A stretch of 64,000 nt of DNA from Opitutia bacterium UBA7876 (GTDB lineage: Bacteria; Verrucomicrobiota; Verrucomicrobiia; Opitutales; Seribacteraceae): NCBI GenBank assembly GCA_002500665.1, contig DLRY01000073.1, forward strand, positions 31,743 through 95,742, read 5' to 3'. The first letter of the stretch is position 1; each line of letters starts with the position of its first letter. Both the position numbers and the translations under genes were made by a program. A model generated the notes under the pieces. The model was not told where the DNA came from. It saw nothing but the letters and a program-made list of their open reading frames with translations, and ran no database searches. Positions 1 through 9,087 of the stretch are shown here, one piece after another.

Positions 1-1131
1 GCCTCTCTGAACCTTCTGCGACCCAGGGTCATGCAAAATCTTGGCCTGGAAAACTTCGAGTTCTCCACCTCCTACCTGCAGTTTTGGGATCTTTTGGAAA
101 AAGGGAATCGATACCTCGAAGGCATAATCAAGATGCGGCAGGTCGATCCTCTCGACCGTACCTGGAAAATGCACAACCAGTGGATTGCCGGGGACGGGGG
201 ATGGTGGGGATACGCCAAGGCCCTGATTGAGAAATACGGACTGGTCCCCGCTTCCGTCATGCCCGAGACGAAGAACAACAAGGACACCCGCGTCATGAGC
301 AAGGTACTGGCCGAACTACTTCGCTCTAAGGCGACGGAAATCCTGAGGGAGAGCGATCGGGGTTCCAAGGAGAGGGCCCTGCGCAAGATCAAGGAAGAGG
401 CCATGGAAGACGTCTTCCGGTTTCTCAGCCTGAACCTGGGGGTTCCGCCCACCGAATTCGAGTGGCGCCACCAAAAGAAGAAAGAAACAAAGGTCAGCCC
501 TAACAAGTGCGTGAAACAAAACCGGCTGACGGCCCTAAGGAAATATACCCCACAGAGTTTTTTCCGGGAAACCGTGGGTCTCGAGCTTTCCGACTACCAC
601 TGCCTGTTCCATGCCCCAGACAGACCCTTTGGCAGGCACTACGTGTTTGAGGAACAATACTGCACGGTGGGTGCCGACGAAATGAATTTCGTTAACCTCG
701 ATATCGACGCCATCAAAAAGATTTGCCTCAAGGCAATCCTCGCCGACGAACCGATTCCCTTCGGGGTGGATATGGGGATCGATCAGTCGACCAAGCACGG
801 CTTGATGGAACACAAGCTTTTTGACTACGAGTCCTTGTTCGGAATCAAAATGGATCTGACCAAAGCGGAGCGGAAGCGACTCTGCGCTCCGCGGGCCGGG
901 CACATGATGGCCATCATCGGAGTCGACATCAAGAAGAGGGTCCCTCAAAAATGGCTCATCGAGAACAGCTGGGGGGACGACAAGGGCCAAAAGGGACTCT
1001 GGACCCTCTTTGATTCATGGTTCGACGAGCACGTCGACCACATCATCGCACACAAGAGGCATATTCCCAAAAAAACCCTCCGGATCTTCAAGGAAAGGCC
1101 CTTAAAGCTACCCATCTGGTATTGGGACTGA
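1..1131 (+). CDS. C1-family cysteine peptidase (aminopeptidase C / bleomycin hydrolase-like), 5'-truncated by window edge
   Basis: The frame is open from base 1 (residues ASLNLLRPRV precede the first ATG at base 31), so the true start lies upstream. That opening matches the segment just after the catalytic Cys in bleomycin hydrolases (GRCW-x-FA-x-LN-x-LR), so the nucleophile is off the window. The other two catalytic residues are visible: His in the APRAGHMMAI segment (about base 900) and Asn in the ENSWG motif (about base 964). These enzymes are large, papain-like cytosolic aminopeptidases, normally about 440-480 aa; the 376 residues here are the C-terminal four fifths. The ATG at 31 is internal, not a start. 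It converges on the gene at 1170-3290 and is probably an independent housekeeping transcript. Confidence 0.88.
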   Translation, partial: ASLNLLRPRVMQNLGLENFEFSTSYLQFWDLLEKGNRYLEGIIKMRQVDPLDRTWKMHNQWIAGDGGWWGYAKALIEKYGLVPASVMPETKNNKDTRVMSKVLAELLRSKATEILRESDRGSKERALRKIKEEAMEDVFRFLSLNLGVPPTEFEWRHQKKKETKVSPNKCVKQNRLTALRKYTPQSFFRETVGLELSDYHCLFHAPDRPFGRHYVFEEQYCTVGADEMNFVNLDIDAIKKICLKAILADEPIPFGVDMGIDQSTKHGLMEHKLFDYESLFGIKMDLTKAERKRLCAPRAGHMMAIIGVDIKKRVPQKWLIENSWGDDKGQKGLWTLFDSWFDEHVDHIIAHKRHIPKKTLRIFKERPLKLPIWYWD

Positions 1132-1132
1132 G

Positions 1133-1155
1133 ACTCCCGTCATCCGCTCGGGAGT
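1133..1155. terminator. Small hairpin between convergent genes
   Basis: ACTCCCG (1133-1139) and CGGGAGT (1149-1155) form a perfect 7-bp stem with a 9-base loop in the 38-base gap between convergent genes. There is no U-tract on either strand, so an intrinsic terminator is only possible; the position suits a bidirectional transcript end. Confidence 0.35.
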
Positions 1156-1169
1156 AAGCGGAACACTTT

Positions 1170-3290
1170 CTAGAATTCCGCTTCCGTCCAAGGAGCCACG
1201 CGGGCGGATTCCTTCTTGCGGTAATCGGAAATTTCTTGCGCCGAAATTCCGTCTGCCCGATTGCCCCAGGCGTTGCGCACGTAAGTGAGTATGTCGGCCA
1301 ATTGCTCGTCCTTCATGAAACCGTGAGGGGGCATGATGGGAGGGACCCCTTCCACCAGTTCCCCATTCACCTTGATCGGACCCATGAGTCCATGAACGGC
1401 CACCCCTATCACACGGTGGACATCGCCCAGCACCCAGTCGCTCTTGGCAAGGGTTGGGGCCATGTTGGCCAAACCCTTCCCATCGGCCTGGTGGCAGGCT
1501 CCGCAAGTAACCTTGTACTGGTCGCGCCCCTTGCGGTAGGAACCGAGTAAATCCTTGTCCTTCTTCACCCAGTCGGCCTCCTTGTCCTTGTAGGTCCTTA
1601 CCGCCCGAGAGGGGTATCCCTTTTCGCTCAAGGCTGAGGAATAGGAAACAAGGGTGGCGGGAGCCTCACGCTTGGCAAGCACGGCGGCCAAAGGCTTGAA
1701 GCCATCAGGAAAAAAGTCGGACAAGCCCTTGGATTCACCGGCCAACCGAAGGCCGGTCATGGCGAGAAACCAGTGCTCCGACCCGATGGCCCCGCGGACA
1801 GTCTTCTCGTCGAGCTTGCCCAGTCCGGCAAGGGTCCACAGAGCATGAACTCGACCAAAGGCCGAGGCTTTTTCATTACCGGCCAGTTTCACGACCGCAG
1901 GAACCAGGTCGGTCTTGTCGCCCTCCACGATTCTCTTCTGGGAGCGCAGGCGCCACCAGAGGTAAGGGTGGGAGAGGCCCGCCACCAAGTCCCTGGGCGG
2001 ATCGATATTCTTGTGATCGTCGGGAACGATTCGATAAATGCGTCCCAGGCCGATGGGCTTATCGAGTTTGCGCGCGGCCGACTGGTTGCGCAGGTAGGAG
2101 GTCAGAAAGCGCTTGTGCTGGATGACCCCACGGTGGAAATCGACCAGGTAAAGGCATCCGTCGGGACCCATCGAAGCGTTCACCGGCCGGAAGCGCTCGT
2201 CCGTACTGGCAAGAAACTCGCGCTGCTTCCAGACCGCATCGGGATAAGTCTTGTGGAGGTATTTATCGGACAAGGGAAAGGGTTTCTCGGGAAGAAAGGC
2301 GCCCACCGTATTGGTGCCGGGAGACATCGAAAAGACGGCGCCCTCCCATTCCTTGCCATAGGCCCCGTGACTGTGTACCGCCAAACCGCTGATGGTGGTC
2401 ACGCTGGCGACGCGCCCGTCCTCGAGTATTCGACCTGGCTTGTAGTTGCGGTTGAGGGCGGTGTTTGGCCGGATCCCATAGACCCTGTTGGTAGGAGCCG
2501 GGACCGAGCTTCCCTTGCTCGGCCACTGCCGATCGTAGGTCGCCCAGTCGACCTCGAACCATTGGCTGTTGGAATTGAAGTAGAGTCTTCCGTAGGCGTC
2601 CGACCCCATGCCCCACTGCCCCCTGCCCCGGGCCGGCATCTGGACGACCTTCCCCCTCCGCCAGGCCAGCTTGCGGCTGGACTTCGAGTTGTACATCCAG
2701 TTGTCCAAGGCAAAGTGAAGGGCGTTCTCGGCATGCTCGATGTTACCGTGAGCCGAGGTTGCGAAGTCCATGAGCTTGGTCTTCTCGTCGCATCGGAGAT
2801 CCCCGTCCTTGTCCTGGCAGAACCACAGGGCACCCGACTCGACCACGAGGACCCCGCCATCGACGAAGGCAAGGCAGCGCACGTTGATCATGTCGTCGAC
2901 GAAGGCAGTCGACTTGTCCATTCTTCCGTCGCCATCTGTATCCTCTAGCACCATCACCCGGCTCTTGCGCTCTTTTTCCCCAGTGCCGTCCAAGTCGATC
3001 ATGTAGGTACGCAATTCCCCCACCCACATCCGCCCGTCGTCGTCCCAGTCCACGAAAACGGGATCCTTGACCATGGGCTCGGAGGCTACCAGTTCAACCT
3101 TGAAGCCAGGGGCCACCTTGAACTTGGCGAGGGATTCCTCGGCAGAGAAGACGGGCACCGGGTCTGGCGACCATTTCTTCCAGTTGAGCGAGGCAAGGAG
3201 ATCCTTGCTCTCGCGGCCATCGCCTCCCTGGGCATGGACGATGGAAGCGCCGCACAAGAAACACGCTAATAGTAGAAGATGGGATTTCAT
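1170..3290 (-). CDS. PVC-type heme-binding beta-propeller protein with C-terminal cytochrome c domain
   Basis: A 706-aa secreted protein. The start is placed at the ATG at 3290 because it opens a clear signal peptide (MKSHLLLLACFLCG...VHAQ) and is preceded by GAGG; an in-frame extension upstream is not signal-like. Residues about 45-450 form a propeller with repeated DxDGDGRMD-type loops (WDDDGRMWVGE, DTDGDGRMD, DKDGDLR), as in the 'membrane-bound dehydrogenase' domain typical of Planctomycetes and Verrucomicrobia. A monoheme cytochrome c domain follows, with CGACH near residue 595 and a distal Met candidate in the PPIMPPHGF loop. The likely role is periplasmic oxidation of a sugar or alcohol with electrons passed to the attached heme; the substrate is unknown. 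It lies 66 bases downstream of the DUF6797 gene on the same strand, probably co-transcribed. Confidence 0.85.
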   Translation of the reverse strand: MKSHLLLLACFLCGASIVHAQGGDGRESKDLLASLNWKKWSPDPVPVFSAEESLAKFKVAPGFKVELVASEPMVKDPVFVDWDDDGRMWVGELRTYMIDLDGTGEKERKSRVMVLEDTDGDGRMDKSTAFVDDMINVRCLAFVDGGVLVVESGALWFCQDKDGDLRCDEKTKLMDFATSAHGNIEHAENALHFALDNWMYNSKSSRKLAWRRGKVVQMPARGRGQWGMGSDAYGRLYFNSNSQWFEVDWATYDRQWPSKGSSVPAPTNRVYGIRPNTALNRNYKPGRILEDGRVASVTTISGLAVHSHGAYGKEWEGAVFSMSPGTNTVGAFLPEKPFPLSDKYLHKTYPDAVWKQREFLASTDERFRPVNASMGPDGCLYLVDFHRGVIQHKRFLTSYLRNQSAARKLDKPIGLGRIYRIVPDDHKNIDPPRDLVAGLSHPYLWWRLRSQKRIVEGDKTDLVPAVVKLAGNEKASAFGRVHALWTLAGLGKLDEKTVRGAIGSEHWFLAMTGLRLAGESKGLSDFFPDGFKPLAAVLAKREAPATLVSYSSALSEKGYPSRAVRTYKDKEADWVKKDKDLLGSYRKGRDQYKVTCGACHQADGKGLANMAPTLAKSDWVLGDVHRVIGVAVHGLMGPIKVNGELVEGVPPIMPPHGFMKDEQLADILTYVRNAWGNRADGISAQEISDYRKKESARVAPWTEAEF

Positions 3291-3356
3291 GAGCCTCAAC
3301 CTACCTTCAAAAGGGCCGTCAGCCAAGCCCGGATCACACCTTCGAGCAGGATTGGA

Positions 3357-5927
3357 TCATCGACCCAGCGAGCGTGCATATAGGAGGATCGACTGAATTT
3401 GCTCCTCGTTGAGAACGCCCTCGTAAATCGGCATGCCGGCCTCCCCATTTACGGCGCCCTCCGCCACCTTGGCCGATGGGTTGAGGATGGATTCCCTTAG
3501 GTAGGCCTCATCGGCGGTCACTACTTCACCCGTGGTCAGCTTGCGCTTGGAACCGAACAGACCCAGCCAACTCGGCCCGGTTCTGCCTTCCCGCGTTCCG
3601 TCCACCGAATGACAACCGATACATCCCAGCTGGGCATAGAGAGCCTTGCCCTTCTCACGGGTTGGCTGGGGCGGACGCTGAGCGACGGGTTGCGAACCAT
3701 TGATCTTCAAGTCCACCCGGTCGTCGGCAAAGCCTTCCTTCTCAAGGGAAAGCCTTCGCAGTAGGTGAGCGGTGAGGAAGGTCTTGTTCCTGATTGGGGA
3801 ACCGTCTTGGAAGGAAAGGTCGTAGGAGACCTCGATCTGCATGACCTCGCGCATGCCGGGCACGCCAAGGAAGACAGTCTTCCTGTCACGGGAGAGCTTG
3901 ACCGATGAAAGGGGCCAGGTCTCGGTTCCCGCAGACCCATCGGGCTTGTAGTTGGGGGAGCCGTACTTGGGGGTGCGCTTGTAGTTCCAGCCGCGCACGG
4001 AGTAAGAAAGGACTTGAGAGGCCTTTTTCTCATCCAGGGCGTCGGCGAAGCGCAGGAGGATTCCCCGCCGGCCGGAACGGACGTCCACCGGGACGGGCAA
4101 GACCCTTTCCGGTGCGGGACTGACGCGTCCGAGGAAGGTTTTTCCCTTGGCTTTGGTTCCCCAGATATTGAAACCGGTCAGGTAGAGCAGACCGTCGATC
4201 GGATTAACAGCGCCCTTGAGGAGAGGGTCGTCCAGGGCCAACGGCAAGGGGGTGACCCCGCCCTGGGAAACGAATTCATCGGAGTCGGGGTGAACCTGGA
4301 ACAACCTGGGCGGGTTGAAGGAAAGCAAGACCGGCTGATCGGAAAGCCCGCCCATCCTCGAGTTGCGCATCCAGACTACGGCGGCTGCGGAACCGCATTC
4401 CTGGTGAGGAATCCACGCAAGGGGAGGGCTGACCAGCCGGTCCTTGTCCGCAACGCCGTTCGGATGACCGTAGAAGGAGCCTCTCTGGAGGAAGACAAGG
4501 GGGGTCGAGGGAACGAAATGCCCTTGCTGATCGGTCACGACGACCTGTTCGGTAAGAGGATCATAGCCCAGATAGGGCTGGCGAAACCCGTCGGCCAGGG
4601 ACGTGACCTTGCGTCCATCTGCGGAGATACGCAGGACGGCTCCCGAAGAGCGACCGATCGTACTTCCCGTCTGACCGGGCTTGCAAACGAGGAAACTCCC
4701 GTCGCTCATCACCTCAAGGGCGGAGGCGAATTCCCGAGTCTCGGCGGTCTGGTCGATTTGCGAGCAAAAGAGTTCGTGATAGTCCGCCTCGCCATTGCCA
4801 TCGCGGTCATGCAGGCGCCAGAGCCCATTGCGGTCGAAAACGAAGATTTCCTCGTTCCTCAGGCGCAGACCGAGCGGCTCGTGCATACCGGATGCGAAAC
4901 GCGTCCAATTAACCTGTCCGGAACCGGGACGCAGGCCTTCTCCCATCCAAACGTCCCCATCGAAGGTGACCAGGGCCAGACGGCCGTCCTTGAAGAAATC
5001 GATTCCAGCCGCCCGAACAGCCCGCCCGTAGGGATTTTCAAGAGGCAGGGGAATTGGCTCGAACGCAAGAACGCCCCCTTGCTTTGGCCCGGCGAGGGAA
5101 ACACGGACGCCGTCCTTCCACCGGCGACCATCGGTTCGGCCGAAACGGGCCGGCTTCGCTGAAAGAGGAAACACAATGGAAACGACCTCCCTCTCCTCGG
5201 ATGATGGAAGCAGGCAAACGGCATGTCCATCGAGCTTCTCGACCCTGCCCTTGCCCTGGCAGGAAAACTTGGAAAGGGCGGTGTCCGCTTTTTCCAGGAC
5301 GAGGAAGAGCGCCTTCTCGTGAGGCTCGATCTCGAGCCTTCGGATCAAACCGTCCTTGCCCAGGCGAATGCGTTCCCGCACCAAAGTTTCGCCAATCGAG
5401 TACTCCAGCTCGAGGGGGTAGCGAAGGCGAACCCCCTTGAAACGGGCCACCTTGGGATCGAGCCCTCCACGGCCTACCTCCTGCTTACTCGGGTGCAAGG
5501 CACGGGGATCCGTAAAGCCTGGTTGCCCTAGGCCCACCCCGGGATAAAGACCATTCTGGAAAAGAATTTGACCCTTGGGGCGGGGAAGAGCTCCCTGCCC
5601 GCCCCCAACCTTCTTCAGCTCGTAGGGATAACTGTTGACCGACATGCCGGCGTTGTGAAAAGGAACTCCATCGGCCTTCCAAAAGGCCGCCACACGCAAC
5701 AAGTCAACGTCATAGGCGAGGTAATGTCTCTCGCCCAAGGGCAACACGAGGGCCCGAGGAGACAGGTTGTTCTTGATTCCACCAGACCGGGCATCCAACG
5801 CGCAGGAGAAGAAGGGAAAGTCTTTCTCGATCCATTGGTTCCAGGGCGGGACCCGCTCCTTCTCCTTCCCTTGTACGAAAGCCGCACCGAGGCAGATGAG
5901 AAAGGGAAGTCCGAGCCGGGCCCTCAT
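3357..5927 (-). CDS. DUF6797 / sorbosone-dehydrogenase-like propeller protein with C-terminal cytochrome c
   Basis: An 856-aa protein with signal peptide MRARLGLPFLICLGAAFVQG. Residues about 35-290 resemble the DUF6797 module (MDFxxALxxTY-like start, here FPFFSCALDARSGG). Residues about 300-600 are a six-bladed NHL/sorbosone-dehydrogenase-like propeller (GDVWMGEGL, LGLRLRNEEIFVFDRNGLWRLHDRDGNGEAD). Residues about 640-745 are an Ig-like module with the KRTPKYGSPNY motif. A cytochrome c domain ends the chain, with CIGCH near residue 767. The same module set occurs in 12549-16016, but there the heme domain precedes DUF6797. It probably acts as a periplasmic redox enzyme; the substrate is unknown. 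No Shine-Dalgarno sequence is visible at this ATG. Confidence 0.82.
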   Translation of the reverse strand: MRARLGLPFLICLGAAFVQGKEKERVPPWNQWIEKDFPFFSCALDARSGGIKNNLSPRALVLPLGERHYLAYDVDLLRVAAFWKADGVPFHNAGMSVNSYPYELKKVGGGQGALPRPKGQILFQNGLYPGVGLGQPGFTDPRALHPSKQEVGRGGLDPKVARFKGVRLRYPLELEYSIGETLVRERIRLGKDGLIRRLEIEPHEKALFLVLEKADTALSKFSCQGKGRVEKLDGHAVCLLPSSEEREVVSIVFPLSAKPARFGRTDGRRWKDGVRVSLAGPKQGGVLAFEPIPLPLENPYGRAVRAAGIDFFKDGRLALVTFDGDVWMGEGLRPGSGQVNWTRFASGMHEPLGLRLRNEEIFVFDRNGLWRLHDRDGNGEADYHELFCSQIDQTAETREFASALEVMSDGSFLVCKPGQTGSTIGRSSGAVLRISADGRKVTSLADGFRQPYLGYDPLTEQVVVTDQQGHFVPSTPLVFLQRGSFYGHPNGVADKDRLVSPPLAWIPHQECGSAAAVVWMRNSRMGGLSDQPVLLSFNPPRLFQVHPDSDEFVSQGGVTPLPLALDDPLLKGAVNPIDGLLYLTGFNIWGTKAKGKTFLGRVSPAPERVLPVPVDVRSGRRGILLRFADALDEKKASQVLSYSVRGWNYKRTPKYGSPNYKPDGSAGTETWPLSSVKLSRDRKTVFLGVPGMREVMQIEVSYDLSFQDGSPIRNKTFLTAHLLRRLSLEKEGFADDRVDLKINGSQPVAQRPPQPTREKGKALYAQLGCIGCHSVDGTREGRTGPSWLGLFGSKRKLTTGEVVTADEAYLRESILNPSAKVAEGAVNGEAGMPIYEGVLNEEQIQSILLYARSLGR

Positions 5928-5961
5928 CGACTATTCATGCTCATTAGGCCCGTGGTATCGG

Positions 5962-7110
5962 TCAGGAAGCGAGATCAACCCATTTCCTATCCTTCCAGGA
6001 CTGCAGGCCGGCCTCGGCCAACTCGACCCCTTTGGCACCCGATCGAAGGTCGTAGGGGAAGGCTTCGTCGAGGGCGACGTGGCGAAGAAAGAGTTCCCAC
6101 TGTACCTTGAAGGCGTTGTCGTACTCCTCTTCATCGGGAACTATAGTCCAGCCGTCGTAGAAGTTGATGGGTTGGGCGACGTCGGGGTTCCAGACCGGCT
6201 TGGGAGTAGCGCTCATTTCCTGAACCCGGCATTCCCGCAAGCCAACCACGGCCGACCCCTTGGTCCCGTCCACTTGCATGACGAAAAGGTCGTCCCGGCG
6301 GACGCGGACGGTCCACGAACTGTTGAACTGGCAGAGGATGCCATTCTCCAGTTCCATGGTGGCGTAACAGGCGTCATCCGCCGTGCAGGCGTAGGGTTCT
6401 CCCTGCTCGTCCACCCTCTCCCCAACGTGAACGGCGCCCCGGCAGGAAAGGCTGCGGATGGGTCCGAATACGTTGTCGACCAAGTAGCGCCAATGACAAA
6501 GCATGTCGATGATGATGCCCCCGCCGTCCTCCTTGCGGTAGTTCCAGCTGGGTCGCTGGGCGGGTCGGTTCGCATCATGGCCGGTGAATACCCAGTACCC
6601 GAACTCGCCCCGCACGGAAAGAATCTCACCGAAGAACCCTTGGTCGATGAGGGCCTTGAGCTTTAGGATGCCGGGCAACCAGAGCTTATCCTGCACGACC
6701 CCGTTCTTGATCCCCGCGTCCTCGCAGACTTGGGCGAGACGTAGGGCTTCCTCCGTGGTCACCGCAGTGGGTTTCTCGCAATAGACGGCCTTGCCCGCCT
6801 GGGCCGCCATCTCGACGAAGCGGGCCCGGTGCAAGGTCGAGCTGGCATCGAAAAAGATTTGGTTGGACGCATCGGCAAGGGCTTCCTCAAGGTTGGTGGT
6901 CCAGCGCTTGACCCCGGTGCGCTCGGCCAGGGCGCCGAGCTTCTGCTCGTTGCGACCGGTGAGGATCGGGTCGATGACGATGACCTCGTCGGGGGAGACC
7001 TTCACGCCCCCTTTGTCCCGTATGGCGCAAATGGAACGGATGAGGTGCTGGTTGGTGCCCATGCGTCCGGTGACCCCATTCATGATGATTCCGAGTTTGT
7101 GTTCTTTCAT
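5962..7110 (-). CDS. Gfo/Idh/MocA-family NAD(P)-dependent oxidoreductase
   Basis: A 382-aa protein without signal peptide, so cytoplasmic. The N-terminal Rossmann fold begins IIMNGVTGRMGTNQH; the GxTGRMG loop is unusually like that of dihydrodipicolinate reductase (DapB). The family-typical EKP motif is present in YCEKPTAVT, followed by the C-terminal alpha/beta substrate domain (GEFGYWVF, GGGIIIDMLCHW). Length matches Gfo/Idh/MocA enzymes that oxidise or reduce sugar or inositol carbons. It lies 6 bases after the isomerase gene (7117-7953), which overlaps the DapA-like gene by 4 bases, so the three form one translational unit in the order aldolase, isomerase, oxidoreductase. The substrate cannot be read from the sequence. 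Confidence 0.88.
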   Translation of the reverse strand: MKEHKLGIIMNGVTGRMGTNQHLIRSICAIRDKGGVKVSPDEVIVIDPILTGRNEQKLGALAERTGVKRWTTNLEEALADASNQIFFDASSTLHRARFVEMAAQAGKAVYCEKPTAVTTEEALRLAQVCEDAGIKNGVVQDKLWLPGILKLKALIDQGFFGEILSVRGEFGYWVFTGHDANRPAQRPSWNYRKEDGGGIIIDMLCHWRYLVDNVFGPIRSLSCRGAVHVGERVDEQGEPYACTADDACYATMELENGILCQFNSSWTVRVRRDDLFVMQVDGTKGSAVVGLRECRVQEMSATPKPVWNPDVAQPINFYDGWTIVPDEEEYDNAFKVQWELFLRHVALDEAFPYDLRSGAKGVELAEAGLQSWKDRKWVDLAS

Positions 7111-7116
7111 AAATAA

Positions 7117-7953
7117 TCAAGTGTGTTGCAGGTAGGCTTCCTTTATGGCCTCGAGTAATTCCCCCGGAGGACGATCCCACCAGCGGTCGGAGAAGACCTC
7201 CACCTCGATCATACCCCGGAAACCGTTCTCCTCAACGATTGCCCGGATACCACGCAGATCGATGCATCCCTCACCCATCAGACCACGGTCGTTAAGCAGG
7301 TCGCCGGTCGGGGTCATCCAATCGCAAACATGGTAGGCGAAGATGCGTTCCGCTTGGGCGGCGCGTTTGGTTTGCTCCTCCAGGTCGGGATCCCACCAAA
7401 GGTGATAGACGTCGAAGGCAATGCCCACCAGCGGATGGTTCAATGCATCGCATGCGTCGTTCGCAGAGGCCAAGGTATTGATGGCAGAGCGATCATCGGC
7501 ATACATCGGGTGGAGGGGCTCGATGGCCAACTTGACCGCGAGCGATTCGGCAAGCGGCAAGGTGGCCGCAATCCCGTCGGTGATCTGCTTGCGGGACTCC
7601 GTCAGGGACTGGCCGGGCACCGCACCGCATACCAGCACCACGAGGGGGGCCCCGAGGGCGGCGGCATCCTCGATGGCCCGCTTGTTGTCCTCAATCGCTT
7701 CCTTACGGGACTTTTCCTCCAAGGCCGGGTAAAATCCTCCCCGGCAAAGAGAGGTGACCTCAAGTCCGGCGGCCCGGATACGGTCGCCCGACTCGGACGG
7801 ATTCCGTCCTTCCAGCCATTGCCTCCAGACCGTAACGCCGGAAACACCAGCCTCGGCGTAGCGGTCGACCGCTTCCTCCAATTCCCACCCCTTGGTGGTG
7901 ATTGTATGGATGCAAAGACGCGAAAAATCGCTGAGTGGAGCGGCTTTCGTCAT
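7117..7953 (-). CDS. Sugar phosphate isomerase/epimerase-family TIM-barrel protein
   Basis: 278 aa, cytoplasmic, the usual length for xylose-isomerase-like TIM barrels (AP endonuclease 2 superfamily). Metal-ligand segments are in the expected order: Glu in KLAIEPLHP, Asp and His in AFDVYHLWWDP, His in AYHVCDWMT, and Glu in GMIEVEVFSD near the C-terminus. These enzymes isomerise or epimerise sugars and inositols or act on 3-keto sugars. The gene begins with ATG inside the ATGA overlap with the stop of the DapA-like gene (7950-7953), so translation is probably coupled. Together with the oxidoreductase downstream, it suggests a short catabolic pathway for a sugar or sugar acid. Confidence 0.87.
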   Translation of the reverse strand: MTKAAPLSDFSRLCIHTITTKGWELEEAVDRYAEAGVSGVTVWRQWLEGRNPSESGDRIRAAGLEVTSLCRGGFYPALEEKSRKEAIEDNKRAIEDAAALGAPLVVLVCGAVPGQSLTESRKQITDGIAATLPLAESLAVKLAIEPLHPMYADDRSAINTLASANDACDALNHPLVGIAFDVYHLWWDPDLEEQTKRAAQAERIFAYHVCDWMTPTGDLLNDRGLMGEGCIDLRGIRAIVEENGFRGMIEVEVFSDRWWDRPPGELLEAIKEAYLQHT

Positions 7954-9032
7954 GGGAGAGAATAGTGGGGAATATCCATACGCTCGGCCATCCGAAGAGG
8001 GCGAAGGAGAGCTTCCCGCATGCGGGTACGTTCATCCCCCGGACGAAGATCCGGACAGTCAGGGTGAATCTCCGCCGAGTCGATGATCCCGAGAATCTTT
8101 AGAATCTCCGCCGTGCTGTGCTTATAGGCAGCGGCACTCCCGTCTTCATCAAGCCGGAAGACCGAATCCTCCAGAGATTGAAAGGCCTCAAACAATTTGT
8201 ACACGCGAGAATCGAAAGCGTCACCCTGCCAGTACTTTTTAGCGGCGCATATTAAAGGGCAGGCGGAAACTCCGGCTCCGATCAACAGGGGCAGACCCAT
8301 ACGTATGGCGGAAGCGATACCGAAATCGTCTCCGCTGTGGGGAACGAAATCCAATTGGAGGTCCCGACACATGGATGCCCAATACAAAAAATGGGGCTCG
8401 TCCAAAGTGGAAATCTTACCACCCGTGAATTTCTGGTGAGCGGCCAACTGATGAAGCAACCAGGGCTCGAAGGGTGTGGCCCAAGGCACGAAGGCGGGCT
8501 CGAGGGCATGGACCAAAGCGGGAACCTCGATCTTCTCGGCAATCTCGAAGTAAGCGTCCCGCCTTGCCTCCGGATCCAGGGCATTGAGGGCCTGCGAGGT
8601 CATGATCATCACTTCGCACGGAGCGTTGGCTTGGGCGATCTCGAGGTGAGGATGGTAACAGGCCGCCTTGAATTCAGTGGGAGAACCCTCGACTGCAGTG
8701 ATTCCGCTGATGAAGGAGTCCTGAGGATAAAGCGAGCGGAAGCGGCGGATCACCTCGCCGTACAGTTCGTTGGAAAGGTTGAAGACGAAGCCGGTATCGG
8801 CATTGAGGACGAAAAGGATCTCCACCCCGAAGGCTTCAGCGCACTTTTTCATCCACCGGAGCATTCTCTCAAAGCTACCCCAGTCGGGTCGACCGTCCTT
8901 GAAGGGGAGCAGGGCCGCAACGCAGAGACGCGTCCGAGAGGAATGGTCGGCCAGTTCCTCCTCCCGGGCCCGGGACCAGACGGTTTCGGACCACGGTGTG
9001 GAAGGCGTCAGTTCGGAGGGATCGGAAATCAT
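7950..9032 (-). CDS. DapA/NanA-family class I aldolase-like protein (dihydrodipicolinate synthase family)
   Basis: A TIM-barrel lyase of about 360 aa. The putative Schiff-base lysine is in FTGGKIST, equivalent to the GxKxSS segment of DapA-type enzymes; GVEILFVLNADTG and ISGITAVEG match the early strands. Family members condense or cleave pyruvate or 2-keto-acid sugars. The start is uncertain: the ATG at 9032 (MISDPSELTPS) is chosen because the longer in-frame start at 9119 would overlap the preceding gene by about 30 bases and adds a non-conserved segment. Neither has a Shine-Dalgarno sequence. It is first in the cassette with the isomerase and Gfo/Idh/MocA genes, so it more likely acts in keto-sugar-acid catabolism than in lysine biosynthesis (inference). 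Confidence 0.78.
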   Translation of the reverse strand: MISDPSELTPSTPWSETVWSRAREEELADHSSRTRLCVAALLPFKDGRPDWGSFERMLRWMKKCAEAFGVEILFVLNADTGFVFNLSNELYGEVIRRFRSLYPQDSFISGITAVEGSPTEFKAACYHPHLEIAQANAPCEVMIMTSQALNALDPEARRDAYFEIAEKIEVPALVHALEPAFVPWATPFEPWLLHQLAAHQKFTGGKISTLDEPHFLYWASMCRDLQLDFVPHSGDDFGIASAIRMGLPLLIGAGVSACPLICAAKKYWQGDAFDSRVYKLFEAFQSLEDSVFRLDEDGSAAAYKHSTAEILKILGIIDSAEIHPDCPDLRPGDERTRMREALLRPLRMAERMDIPHYSLP

Positions 9033-9087
9033 TGAGACTGGAGAAAGACCGACTGCGAAAGGCACGGAGTAAATGAGCTCGATGGGA

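Noticed and set aside
1773..2948. A 391-residue plus-strand frame inside the cytochrome gene
   Set aside because: Antisense to a clear propeller-cytochrome gene with no domain, signal or plausible start; treated as a shadow, like those at 4014-5162 and 54458-55996.
5962..7110. Identification as dihydrodipicolinate reductase (DapB)
   Set aside because: Despite the GVTGRMG loop, the EKP motif, 382-aa length and C-terminal domain fit Gfo/Idh/MocA, not the roughly 270-aa DapB.
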